Below are positions 6,172 through 14,443 of a stretch of DNA of 23,013 nt, in pieces. The notes under the pieces were generated by a model. The model did no database searches and was not told the origin of the DNA. It was given only the letters and a program-made list of their open reading frames with translations. How positions within the stretch are numbered: position 1 is the first letter of the stretch; every line of letters starts with the position of its first letter. Location of the stretch: positions 1 through 23,013 of the forward strand of contig JBDTYT010000020.1 in the NCBI GenBank assembly GCA_040005555.1. The letters run 5' to 3'. The position numbers and the translations under genes were made by a program. The DNA is from JBDTYT01 sp040005555. GTDB taxonomy: Bacteria > Actinomycetota > UBA4738 > HRBIN12.

Positions 6172-7031
6172 GTTCGCACCGGCGGGAATCCTTCGGGGGG
6201 CGTGGGAAGCATCCGCGGCTCGTCTCCCATCCATCGGTCCCACAGGATGCGTGCGGGGTTGAACACGGGGCCTTCCGAACACGCGCGCAAGTTGTCGAAC
6301 CCCGAACCGTCCTTGCGGATCACCGGCACCACGCACGTGAAGCACATCCCGACGCCGCACGCCATCTGCTCCTCGACGGCGATCTGCGAGGGGATCTGTC
6401 GTTCCGCGCACACGTCGGCGATCTCACGCAACGTGCCACGCCTCGCAGCCGCGTAGATCACTTGCGCGTTGACGCCGTCAACCATCGTCGGGAGCATGTC
6501 GACGATGCGGCCGCGTTCGCCGAGCGAGCCATCCTCGGTGACGATGGCGATCGTCTGCGACAGGCGCTTGCCCTCGATCGGCTTGAACACGTGCTCCTGA
6601 TCCTCGGCGCCGATCAACATATCCACGCGCTTGCCTCGCGACCGCAGCTCCTGCGCCAGGAAGTAGATCGAGGCCGAGCCGTGCCCTTCGGAGATCAGCA
6701 GACAGTTGTTCAGCTTCTGCGGATACGCGAACGCCTTGCCCAACGGCCCGATCACGTCGAGGAACTGGTGAGCCTTCGCCTCGGCGAGCCACGACGTTCC
6801 CGGGCCGTGCGGATCGAAGACGAACTCGAGCGTCCCGGCCCAGCCCCCGCGCCGGGACGCTTGATGGATCGAGAAATGCCGCCGGAGCATGAACGAGCGA
6901 TCGTTCGGCATGGCCACGCTTACGAACTGACCAGGGCGGGCTCGATCGGCAACCTCGGGTGCGACGAGCGTGAGCGAGTGGTACGCGCCGAGGCGCTTCG
7001 TGTTCAGGATCTCCGCTCTGACGCGCTTCAT
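6159..7031 (-). CDS. pyrK: Dihydroorotate dehydrogenase electron-transfer subunit-like protein
   Basis: The family carries electrons from PyrD FMN through [2Fe-2S] and FAD to NAD. It has 290 residues. The FAD region LRRHFSIHQ (49-57) resembles the family RPFSI, with His for Pro; GPGTSWL and DVIGPLGKAF follow. All four cluster cysteines are present (Cys225, 230, 233 and 251, in ACGVGMCFTC and RACSEGPVF). Both NAD-site signatures are altered. The GGGxGxAP loop reads SEGHGSAS (114-121), and the CGPxxM motif reads AAARRGT (194-200). The electron acceptor may therefore differ from NAD. The ATG at 7029-7031 overlaps the carB stop as ATGA, and the gene runs into pyrD. Confidence 0.85.
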   Translation of the reverse strand: MKRVRAEILNTKRLGAYHSLTLVAPEVADRARPGQFVSVAMPNDRSFMLRRHFSIHQASRRGGWAGTLEFVFDPHGPGTSWLAEAKAHQFLDVIGPLGKAFAYPQKLNNCLLISEGHGSASIYFLAQELRSRGKRVDMLIGAEDQEHVFKPIEGKRLSQTIAIVTEDGSLGERGRIVDMLPTMVDGVNAQVIYAAARRGTLREIADVCAERQIPSQIAVEEQMACGVGMCFTCVVPVIRKDGSGFDNLRACSEGPVFNPARILWDRWMGDEPRMLPTPPEGFPPVRTWPG

Positions 7032-10000
7032 TGGGCTTGGACCTCGGTCTGTTCGTTGGTCGCGGGGGTGGGGTCGGGGCCGTGGCTCCGCTTGCCATGC
7101 CATCCCCTCCCCCGCTCCGCCACGGCCCCGACCCCCGCAAAGGCCAGGCGCTGTTGCTGCGCTGCCACCGCCCTTGCATGCTCGTGGTACTCCTGCAGGC
7201 TCTTCGGTTCGGGTGCCTGGTCGCGCATGGCTTCGATACCTCGCAATGCTGCCATCACGCCTTGGACGGTCGTGATGCAAGGGACGCCCATCTTGGCGGC
7301 CATGGTGCGGATGAGGTATCCGTCGGTGCGGGGGGCTCGGCCGAAGGGGGTGTTGATGATCATCGCGATCTCGCCTGCGGCGATGCGGTCGACGATGCTC
7401 GGGCTTCCTTCGCTCACTTTGGTGACGCGTTCGACAGTGATGCCGGCCCGTTCGAGGACGCCTGCAGTGCCGCGCGTGGCCGCCAGCTGGAAACCCAGCT
7501 GATCGAGGCGTTTGGCGGCGAAGACGATCGAGCGCTTGTCGCGGTTGGCGACGGAGATGAAGACGGTTCCGGTTCGCGGGAGGGCCGAGCCGCTCGCCGT
7601 GAGGGCTTTGGCGAGGGCCCAGCCCGGGTCGGGGTCGATCCCCATGACCTCGCCGGTGGACTTCATCTCGGGGCCGAGGATCGTATCGACGCCCGGGAAA
7701 CGGCCGAACGGCAGCACCGCGGCCTTCACCGCCGTGTACGGAAGGTGGCGGTAGTGACCGGGGTCGCCGGGCAGGAGCGCCTCGGCCTCGAGCTCGGCGA
7801 GGGTGCGGCCGAGCAACACCATGGTGGCGAGCTTCGCGAGCGGGATCCCGATGACCTTCGACACGAAGGGGACCGTACGCGATGCCCGTGGGTTGGCCTC
7901 CAGGACCCAGATCCGCTCGTCCTTCACGGCGAGTTGGAGGTTCATGAGCCCGCGCACGTCGAGCCGGCGAGCGAGCACCGTGGTGATCCGCTCGACCTCG
8001 TCGAGCTCTCCGTCCGAGAGGGTCGCCGGCGGGATGGCGCACGACGAATCCCCCGAATGCACGCCGGCCTCCTCGATGTGCTCCATCACCGCGCCGATGA
8101 AGACATCGGTGCCGTCGCTGATCGCGTCCACGTCGATCTCGATCGCTCCCTCGAGGAACCGGTCGACCAGCACGGGGTGATCGGGGCCCGCCTCGGCGGC
8201 CATGGTCAGGAAGCGCTCGAGCTCCTCTTCGGCGTACACGATCTCCATCGCACGCCCGCCGAGGACATAGCTCGGGCGTACGACCAAGGGGTATCCGATC
8301 CTTGCCGCGATCACGCGCGCTTCCTGCAGGGTGCGAGCCTCCCCGTGCGGCGGTGCGGGGATCTGGAGCTCGCGCAGCAGCTCCGCGAACTTGCCTCGGT
8401 CCTCGGCCAGGTCGATCGCCTCGGGTCGTGTCCCGAGCACTGGGAAGCCCGCCTGCTCCAACGCGCGCGCGAGCTTGAGCGGCGTCTGTCCTCCCAGCTG
8501 CACGATGACGCCGATCGGGCGCTCGACCTCGCACACCGCGAGGACGTCTTCTTCCGATACCGGCTCGAAGTACAAGCGCGAGCTCGTGTCGTAGTCCGTC
8601 GATACCGTCTCCGGGTTCGAGTTCACCATCACCGCCTCGTAGCCCGCCTCGCGCACCGCGTAGGCCGCGTGGACGCATGCGTAATCGAACTCGATGCCCT
8701 GCCCGATGCGGTTCGGTCCGGCGCCCACGATCACCACTCGGGGTCGCTCAGCTGCTCGGACCTCCGTCTCCTCTTCATAGGTGGAGTAGTGGTACGGCGT
8801 CTGTGCCGGGAACTCGCCGGCGCAGGTATCCACGGTCTTGAAGACGGGCACGACCCCGAGTGACGCGCGACGGGCGCGGACCTCGGCCTCCGAGCGCGCG
8901 GTGAGCACCGCGATCCGCGCGTCGGACAGCCCCGCCCGCTTGGCCGACCGCAGATCCTCGGCCGTGAGGCCATCGACATCTTTTCCCTGCAGCGCAAGAC
9001 TTTCCTCGACCACCTCGGCGATCTGATCGACGAACCACGGATCGATCGATGAGGCGGCGGCGACCTCGTCCACTCCATGCCCGGCCCGCAGGGCGCTCTC
9101 CACGAGCCGCAGCCGGTCGTGCGTCGGCGTGGACAACCGGCCGATCATCGACGGGTCCTTCAGCTCGCCCTCCCACGCACCGAGGTCGGCACCGTCGCGT
9201 TCGAGCGACCTCCATGCCTTTCCGAGCGCCTCCTTGAACGTGCGACCGATCCCCATGACCTCGCCCACCGACTTCATGGTCGAGGTCAGCGTCGGGTCCG
9301 CCGCCGAGAACTTCTCGAAGGCGAACCGGGGGATCTTCACGACGACGTAATCGAGCGTGGGCTCGAACGCGGCCGGCGTCACGCCGGTGATGTCGTTGGT
9401 GATCTCATCGAGCCGGTATCCGACGGCGAGCAGCGCCGCGATCTTCGCGATCGGGAACCCCGTGGCCTTGGAGGCGAGCGCGGAGGAGCGCGACACGCGG
9501 GGGTTCATCTCGATCAAGACGATCCGGCCGTCACGGGGGTCCACCGCGAACTGGATGTTCGAGCCGCCGGTCTCGACCCCGATCGCGCGGATGCATGCGA
9601 GCGCCATATCGCGCATGACCTGGTACTCGCGGTCGGTCAGCGTCTGCGCGGGCGCCACCGTGATCGAGTCGCCCGTGTGCACACCCATCGGGTCCACGTT
9701 CTCGATCGAGCAGATGACGACGGCGTTGTCCGCGCCGTCACGCATCACCTCGAGCTCGAACTCCTTCCACCCGGCCACCGACTCCTCGATGAGCACCTCG
9801 TGCGTCGGGCTCTGCTCGAGACTCCGGGAGACGAGCGCCTCGAGCTGCGCCGGGTCGTGGGCGAACCCGCTCCCGCCGCCACCGAGCATGAACGAGGGCC
9901 GAACGATCAGGGGGAATCCGATCCGCTCGCCGATCGCGAGGGCCTCGGCGACGGTGTGAGCGGTATCGGCGCGCGGGATCGGCAGGCCGGCGATCTGCAT

Positions 10001-10405
10001 CGCCTTCTGGAAGCCGCTGCGGTCCTCGGCGCGGTGGATCGCCTCGATGCCTGCGCCGATGAGGCGGACGCCCAGCCGGTCCAGATCGCCCGAAGCGGCG
10101 AGAACGACAGCGACGTTGAGCGCGGTCTGGCCTCCGAGCGTCGGCAGCAGCGCGTCGGGGCGCTCGCGCTCGATCACCGACAGCACCGACTCGGCCGTGA
10201 GCGGCTCGATGTACGTTCGGTCGGCGAACTCCGGGTCGGTCATGATCGTGGCCGGGTTCGAGTTCACGAGCGAGAGGTGGAATCCCTCGCGCAGCAACAC
10301 CTGGCACGCTTGTGTCCCCGAGTAGTCGAACTCGCAGGCCTGACCGATGACGATCGGGCCCGAGCCCACGACCAAGATCCGCTCGATGTCGGTGCGCCTC
10401 GGCAT
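7028..10405 (-). CDS. carB: Carbamoyl-phosphate synthase large subunit
   Basis: Makes carbamoyl phosphate from bicarbonate, ATP and ammonia supplied by CarA. It has 1125 residues with the two duplicated ATP-grasp halves: the first begins VVGSGPIVIGQACEFDYSG, the second VGAGPNRIGQGIEFDYACV. Both carry NSNP motifs and the metal-binding EMNPRVSRSS / EANPRASRTV segments. The C-terminal MGS-type regulatory domain (NRDKRSIVFAAKRL through TTVQGVMAALRGI) follows. The tail beyond it is about 50 residues, of which 1093-1110 (GAVAERGRGWHGKRSHGP) come from a palindromic repeat. The ATG at 10403-10405 shares one base with the carA stop (TGATG). Confidence 0.97.
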   Translation of the reverse strand: MPRRTDIERILVVGSGPIVIGQACEFDYSGTQACQVLLREGFHLSLVNSNPATIMTDPEFADRTYIEPLTAESVLSVIERERPDALLPTLGGQTALNVAVVLAASGDLDRLGVRLIGAGIEAIHRAEDRSGFQKAMQIAGLPIPRADTAHTVAEALAIGERIGFPLIVRPSFMLGGGGSGFAHDPAQLEALVSRSLEQSPTHEVLIEESVAGWKEFELEVMRDGADNAVVICSIENVDPMGVHTGDSITVAPAQTLTDREYQVMRDMALACIRAIGVETGGSNIQFAVDPRDGRIVLIEMNPRVSRSSALASKATGFPIAKIAALLAVGYRLDEITNDITGVTPAAFEPTLDYVVVKIPRFAFEKFSAADPTLTSTMKSVGEVMGIGRTFKEALGKAWRSLERDGADLGAWEGELKDPSMIGRLSTPTHDRLRLVESALRAGHGVDEVAAASSIDPWFVDQIAEVVEESLALQGKDVDGLTAEDLRSAKRAGLSDARIAVLTARSEAEVRARRASLGVVPVFKTVDTCAGEFPAQTPYHYSTYEEETEVRAAERPRVVIVGAGPNRIGQGIEFDYACVHAAYAVREAGYEAVMVNSNPETVSTDYDTSSRLYFEPVSEEDVLAVCEVERPIGVIVQLGGQTPLKLARALEQAGFPVLGTRPEAIDLAEDRGKFAELLRELQIPAPPHGEARTLQEARVIAARIGYPLVVRPSYVLGGRAMEIVYAEEELERFLTMAAEAGPDHPVLVDRFLEGAIEIDVDAISDGTDVFIGAVMEHIEEAGVHSGDSSCAIPPATLSDGELDEVERITTVLARRLDVRGLMNLQLAVKDERIWVLEANPRASRTVPFVSKVIGIPLAKLATMVLLGRTLAELEAEALLPGDPGHYRHLPYTAVKAAVLPFGRFPGVDTILGPEMKSTGEVMGIDPDPGWALAKALTASGSALPRTGTVFISVANRDKRSIVFAAKRLDQLGFQLAATRGTAGVLERAGITVERVTKVSEGSPSIVDRIAAGEIAMIINTPFGRAPRTDGYLIRTMAAKMGVPCITTVQGVMAALRGIEAMRDQAPEPKSLQEYHEHARAVAAQQQRLAFAGVGAVAERGRGWHGKRSHGPDPTPATNEQTEVQAQ
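7073..7132 (-). repeat. Palindromic intragenic repeat, copy B (in the 3' end of carB)
   Basis: The arms at 7073-7086 (GTCGGGGCCGTGGC) and 7119-7132 are perfect 14-base inverted repeats. The core at 7076-7129 matches the reverse complement of copy A (422-475) at 51 of 54 bases. It is read in the carB frame as 18 codons starting on the same phase as copy A in priA, but from the opposite strand of the element. All six frames of this copy are free of stop codons. It ends about 45 bases before the carB stop, so a hairpin could form just ahead of the coupled pyrK start. Confidence 0.85.
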
Positions 10406-11544
10406 CAGGCTGCCATCAGCTCCCGGAACGTCCGGAACAAGAAACGCGAGTCGTGGGGACCCGGCGCCGCCTCGGGGTGGTACTGCACCGAGAACGCCGG
10501 CACGTCGAGGCACCGAAACCCCTCGAGCGTCCCGTCGTTGAGGTTCCAGTGCGTGAGCTCGAGGCCACCGGCCGGGGTCTCCGCGCGGTCCCCCTCGCGA
10601 GGCCATCCGTCCGGGTCCACGGCGAACCCGTGATTGTGGCTCGTCACCTCCACCCGGCCGGTGAGCGTGTTCCGCACCGGCTGGTTCACGCCGCGGTGGC
10701 CGAACCTCATCTTGAACGTCCTGCCGCCGAGCGCCAGAGCGAGCAGCTGGTGCCCGAGGCAGATCCCGAAGACGGGGAGCGTGCCGAGAAGGCTCCGCGC
10801 GGCGTCGATCCCGTACGTGGTGGCCGCCGGGTCGCCGGGGCCGTTCGACAAGAACACGCCGTCGTATCCACCCTGGAGCACGTCCGCGGCCGGAGTCGTC
10901 GCGGGCACGACCGTCGTCTCGCAGCCGGCATCGGCCAGCAGCCGCAGGATGTTGCGCTTCATGCCGAAGTCGTACGCGGCGACGCGGAAGACGGAACTGG
11001 CGCTCGAGTTCACCTCCCCCACGAGGGTTCGAGCCTCGTACGGCTGGGCGGTCGAGGCGCTCCTCGCGAGGTCGGCGCCCTGCATGCCCGAGGTCTCGCG
11101 CACGCGGGCGAGGAGCGACGCGGGGTCGAGGTCCTGCGTCGAGACCGCGCACCTCATCGCCCCCGCCTCGCGCAGGCGAAGTGTGAGGCGCCGCGTGTCG
11201 ATGCCCTCGATCCCGACGACGTTCGCCTCGGCGAGCTCCTCTGCCAACGTCCGCCGGCTCCGCCACGACGAGGCGCGTCGTGAGGCCTCGCGCACCGCGA
11301 ACCCGGCCACCTGTACGCGCACCGACTCGGGGTCCTCGAGGTTGGTGCCGACGTTGCCCTGGTGGGGGGACGTCATCGTGACGATCTGACCTGCGTACGA
11401 GGGGTCGGTGAGGACCTCCTGGTAGCCGCTCATCGCCGTGTTGAAAACCGCCTCCCCGAACGTTTCCCCCGGTGCCCCGAACGAAGTGCCTCGGAACACC
11501 GAGCCGTCCTCGAGACTGAGGATCGCCGGGGCTCCGCGGGTCAC
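10405..11544 (-). CDS. carA: Carbamoyl-phosphate synthase small (glutaminase) subunit
   Basis: Class I glutamine amidotransferase subunit that hydrolyses glutamine and channels ammonia to CarB. From the GTG at 11542-11544 it has 379 residues. The N-terminal CarA domain starts at SLEDGSVFRGTSFG. The catalytic triad is complete: Cys262 in FGICLGHQ, and His356 and Glu358 in QYHPEAAPG. The start was chosen for GAGAGG about 5 bases upstream and the 16-base gap to the pyrC stop; a longer in-frame reading to 11601 lies inside pyrC. It shares one base with carB, as expected for subunits made in equal amounts. Confidence 0.96.
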   Translation of the reverse strand: MTRGAPAILSLEDGSVFRGTSFGAPGETFGEAVFNTAMSGYQEVLTDPSYAGQIVTMTSPHQGNVGTNLEDPESVRVQVAGFAVREASRRASSWRSRRTLAEELAEANVVGIEGIDTRRLTLRLREAGAMRCAVSTQDLDPASLLARVRETSGMQGADLARSASTAQPYEARTLVGEVNSSASSVFRVAAYDFGMKRNILRLLADAGCETTVVPATTPAADVLQGGYDGVFLSNGPGDPAATTYGIDAARSLLGTLPVFGICLGHQLLALALGGRTFKMRFGHRGVNQPVRNTLTGRVEVTSHNHGFAVDPDGWPREGDRAETPAGGLELTHWNLNDGTLEGFRCLDVPAFSVQYHPEAAPGPHDSRFLFRTFRELMAA

Positions 11545-11560
11545 ATGCGCCTCTCGGGAC

Positions 11561-12865
11561 TCATCGCTGCGGCTTCCCGTCGGCCACGACGAGCTCGCCA
11601 CGAAGCACCGTGTACAGGACCCGGCCGCGCAGCCTGGATCCGAGGAACGCCGAGTTCCGGCTGCGTGAGACGAACGGCGTCTCGACCGTCCACTCGGCCG
11701 ACGGATCGAACGCGACGAGGTTCGCCGGCCGCCCGGGCTCGACCGGGCCGCCGTGCTCGGCCGCGCCGAGGATCCGCGCCGGCCGGACCGACATGGCCTC
11801 GACCGCGCGCGAGAGCGAGATGCGCCCGGGCTCCACGAGATGCGTCAGGATCGCGGCGAGTGCGGTCTCGAGACCGATCGTGCCGGGTGGTGACCGGTCG
11901 AACTCGGCTTCCTTCTCCTCCACCGCGTGGGGTGCGTGATCGGTGGCGACCGCGTCGATCGTCCCGTCCACCACCGCGGCCCGCAGCGCCTCGCGATCTT
12001 CCGGGGAACGCAGCGGCGGGTTCACCTTGAAGTTCGTGTCGTACGTGATCAGGTCCTCGTCGCTGAACACGAGGTGATGCGGGGTGACTTCCGCGGTCAC
12101 CCGCAGACCCTCGGCCTTGGCCCGCCGCACCATCTCGATCGAACCGGCGCTCGAGAGGTGACACAGGTGCAAACGACCTCCGGTCAGCCTCGCGATCGCC
12201 AGGTCACGGGCGACGATGACCTCCTCGGCTTCCCGGGGCTGTCCAGCGAGGCCGAGCGAGTACGAATGCAGGCCCTCGTGCATCTGGCCGCCCTCGGCCA
12301 GCGCGGCGTCCTCGCAGTGCTCCGCGAGCACCACGTCCTCGAACGCCTTCGCGTAGGTGAGGGCGTTGCGCAAGACGCGCGCGTCCGGTACGCAGCGCCC
12401 GTCGTCGCTGAACATCCGGACACCGGCCTCCACCATCTCCCCGAGCTCGGCCATCTCCTCGCCGGCGAGGCCCCGCGTGATCGCACCCACCGGGAAGACG
12501 TCGCAGAGTCCCGCCGTGGCCGCGAGATCTCGAACCTCGTGGATCACCGCGGCGTTGTCTGCGACCGGATCGGTATTCGCCATCGGCGCGACCGCCGTGA
12601 ACCCTCCGGCGGCGGCGGCCCTCGTGCCGGTCTCGACGGTCTCCTTGTGCTCGAACCCCGGCTCGCGCAGATGCGTGTGCATATCGACCAGACCCGGCCC
12701 GAGGACCAGCCCGTCCCCGTCCACGACCGAGGCGCCCGCAGTCATCGCGTCGGTGCCGACGGCCGAGATCCGTTGGCCCTGGGTGGCGACATCGGTGGTC
12801 TCGTCGCGCCCTGAGGCCGGGTCGACGATCCGGACGGCGCGGAAGACGATGCGCCGCTCAGACAT
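11561..12865 (-). CDS. pyrC: Dihydroorotase, type I
   Basis: Zinc-dependent cyclisation of carbamoyl aspartate to dihydroorotate. It has 434 residues, normal for the type I class. Metal-binding and catalytic motifs are intact: DMHTHLREPG with His63 and His65, the Asp in MFSDDGRC near 154, AEHCED (His183), HLCHLSS (His236) and ATDHAPH (Asp309). This is an active-type enzyme, not the inactive pyrC-like chaperone seen beside some PyrB proteins. The ATG at 12863-12865 overlaps the pyrB end by 8 bases. Confidence 0.96.
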   Translation of the reverse strand: MSERRIVFRAVRIVDPASGRDETTDVATQGQRISAVGTDAMTAGASVVDGDGLVLGPGLVDMHTHLREPGFEHKETVETGTRAAAAGGFTAVAPMANTDPVADNAAVIHEVRDLAATAGLCDVFPVGAITRGLAGEEMAELGEMVEAGVRMFSDDGRCVPDARVLRNALTYAKAFEDVVLAEHCEDAALAEGGQMHEGLHSYSLGLAGQPREAEEVIVARDLAIARLTGGRLHLCHLSSAGSIEMVRRAKAEGLRVTAEVTPHHLVFSDEDLITYDTNFKVNPPLRSPEDREALRAAVVDGTIDAVATDHAPHAVEEKEAEFDRSPPGTIGLETALAAILTHLVEPGRISLSRAVEAMSVRPARILGAAEHGGPVEPGRPANLVAFDPSAEWTVETPFVSRSRNSAFLGSRLRGRVLYTVLRGELVVADGKPQR

Positions 12866-13796
12866 CGGCGCTCGCCTCCTCGACCCCTGTGCCTCCGAGC
12901 AGCAGGTACAGGAGCGACATCCGCACGGCGATGCCGTTCGTCACCTGCTCCTCGATGACGGACTGGGGCAGGTCGGCTACGTCGGAGTCGATCTCGACCC
13001 CCCGGTTCATCGGACCGGGATGCATGATGAGCGAGCCTTCCGGCAGCATCCCCACACGAGCGTTCGTCAGGCCGAACAAGCGCGAGTACTCGCGGACGCT
13101 CGGGAAGTACTGCTGGCGCTGTCGCTCGCGCTGCACGCGGAGCATGTAACAGACGTCGAGCTTGGGGAGCACGCCGTCGATGTCGTAGCTCACCTGCACA
13201 CCCCACGAGGGCGCCTCGGGCGGGATGAGCGTCGGCGGTCCCACGAGCGTCACCTCGGCACCCATCTTCACGAGCCCGAAGCTGAGGCTGCGAGCCACTC
13301 GCGAGTGCAGCACATCACCCACGATGGCGACCCGCAGACCCTCGATCTTGCCGAGCCGCTCCCGCATCGTGTACATGTCGAGGAGCGCCTGGGTCGGGTG
13401 CTCGTGGGTGCCGTCGCCGGCGTTCAGCACGCTCCCCTTCACCCACTTCGTGAGCGTGAAGGGCGCACCGCTCGAAGAGTGGCGGATCACGATCGCGTCC
13501 GCCCCCATCGCTTGCAGGGTGAGAGCCGTGTCCTTCAAACTCTCGCCCTTGCTCACGCTCGAGCCGCTCGTCGTGAAATTGATGACGTCGGCGGACAAAC
13601 GCTTCGCGGCCAGCTCGAACGATATGCGCGTACGCGTCGAGTTCTCGTAGAACAGATTCACGATGGTGCGCCCCCGGAGCGCGGGGACCTTCTTGATCAC
13701 CCGGGTCCCCACCTCGCGGAAGGACTCGGCCGTGTCGAGGATCCGCACGATGTCCACTGCGGACACGTCGTGGATCGACAGCAAGTGTCGGTTCAC
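12858..13796 (-). CDS. pyrB: Aspartate carbamoyltransferase catalytic subunit
   Basis: Condenses carbamoyl phosphate and aspartate. It has 312 residues. The carbamoyl-phosphate loop FYENSTRTRISFE, SSVSKGES, IVIRHSS, HPTQALLD, LRVQRER and HPGPMNRGVEI are all present, so the active site looks complete. There is no pyrI regulatory subunit next to it, consistent with control through PyrR. The GTG at 13794-13796 overlaps the pyrR stop as GTGA. Confidence 0.97.
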   Translation of the reverse strand: MNRHLLSIHDVSAVDIVRILDTAESFREVGTRVIKKVPALRGRTIVNLFYENSTRTRISFELAAKRLSADVINFTTSGSSVSKGESLKDTALTLQAMGADAIVIRHSSSGAPFTLTKWVKGSVLNAGDGTHEHPTQALLDMYTMRERLGKIEGLRVAIVGDVLHSRVARSLSFGLVKMGAEVTLVGPPTLIPPEAPSWGVQVSYDIDGVLPKLDVCYMLRVQRERQRQQYFPSVREYSRLFGLTNARVGMLPEGSLIMHPGPMNRGVEIDSDVADLPQSVIEEQVTNGIAVRMSLLYLLLGGTGVEEASADV

Positions 13797-14383
13797 CGTT
13801 CGTCTCCTTTCGCGGCGTTCCCGGCCGGTGAACGCGGTGGGGCTCCGCGCTCCTCCAGGACGACGGCATCTTCACCGTCGAGCTCGGCGAGCATCACCCG
13901 CACGTCTTCATCCTTGCGGGTCGGGACGTTCTTGCCGACGTAGTCGGGGCGGATCGGCAGCTCGCGGTGACCACGGTCGACGAGCACCGCGAGCTGGATC
14001 GCCGTTGGTCGCCCGAAATCCACGAGTGCATCCATCGCGGCGCGGATCGTGCGCCCGGTAAAGAGCACGTCGTCGACGAGCACCACCGTCCGGCCGTTGA
14101 TGTCGAACCCGATCCGGGTCTCGTGCACCTCCGGGGCTTCGGCTCGCATGCCGATGTCGTCCCGGTAGAACGTGATGTCGAGGGCCCCGACCGGCACCCG
14201 CTCGCCCTCGATACGCTCGATCTCGGCCGCCAGACGCCGGGCGAGATCGTCCCCGCGGCTCGCGATGCCCACGAGCGCGACCTCCCCGGCTCCTTTGTTG
14301 CGCTCGAGGATCTCGTGCGCGATGCGGGTCACCGAGCGCCGGATCTCCGCTCCGTCCAGGAGCCGGGCCTTCGTCTCGCCCAC
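13793..14383 (-). CDS. pyrR: PyrR: pyr operon RNA-binding regulator / uracil phosphoribosyltransferase
   Basis: Binds a hairpin in pyr mRNA when UMP is high; the family also has uracil phosphoribosyltransferase activity. It has 196 residues, somewhat longer than the roughly 180 of Bacillus because of a C-terminal tail (GAPPRSPAGNAAKGDER). The PRPP loop is VVLVDDVLFTGRT at 100-112. ITFYRDD and LAVLVDRGHRELPIRPDYVG are highly conserved family stretches. The GTG at 14381-14383 fits the family N-terminus (KARLLDGAEIRRSVTRIAHEI) but has no Shine-Dalgarno of its own. It overlaps the stop of a 17-codon leader frame as TAGTG. First structural gene of the pyr operon. Confidence 0.96.
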   Translation of the reverse strand: MGETKARLLDGAEIRRSVTRIAHEILERNKGAGEVALVGIASRGDDLARRLAAEIERIEGERVPVGALDITFYRDDIGMRAEAPEVHETRIGFDINGRTVVLVDDVLFTGRTIRAAMDALVDFGRPTAIQLAVLVDRGHRELPIRPDYVGKNVPTRKDEDVRVMLAELDGEDAVVLEERGAPPRSPAGNAAKGDER

Positions 14384-14436
14384 TACGACGGAACGCCCGA
14401 CCGCACGTGCGGCAGGGCGCCCAGGGTGTGCCTCAT
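14383..14436 (-). CDS. Putative pyr operon leader peptide (17 codons)
   Basis: A small frame, MRHTLGALPHVRSGVPS, starts at an ATG (14434-14436) with GGAG 7 bases upstream, the best ribosome-binding site in the leader. It ends in a TAG that overlaps the pyrR GTG (TAGTG). Its ribosome-binding site touches the base of the PyrR-binding hairpin, and its codons run through a second hairpin just before pyrR. I infer a coupling peptide: translating it would bring ribosomes to pyrR. The peptide has no recognisable family and no run of regulatory codons. Confidence 0.55.
   Translation of the reverse strand: MRHTLGALPHVRSGVPS
14394..14419 (-). promoter_or_regulatory. GC-rich hairpin between the leader start and pyrR
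   Basis: In the transcript the two 12-base halves of this stretch pair with one mismatch and one G-U pair around a tight ACGU loop; the DNA centre is the palindrome CCGCACGTGCGG. It ends about 10 bases before the pyrR start codon. It lacks a U-tract, so it is unlikely to be an ordinary intrinsic terminator. It may keep ribosomes off pyrR unless the leader frame is being translated. Confidence 0.45.
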
Positions 14437-14443
14437 CTTCGCG

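Noticed and set aside
7031..10633. Long plus-strand frames (about 610 and 520 codons) opposite carB, and a long alternate minus frame from 6159 to 8678
   Set aside because: carB, pyrK and carA explain the region with complete motifs. The alternate minus frame is pyrK extended backwards through the wrong frame of carB.
11545..11601. N-terminal extension of carA into pyrC
   Set aside because: It overlaps the pyrC end and adds no conserved residues; the GTG at 11544 has GAGAGG upstream.
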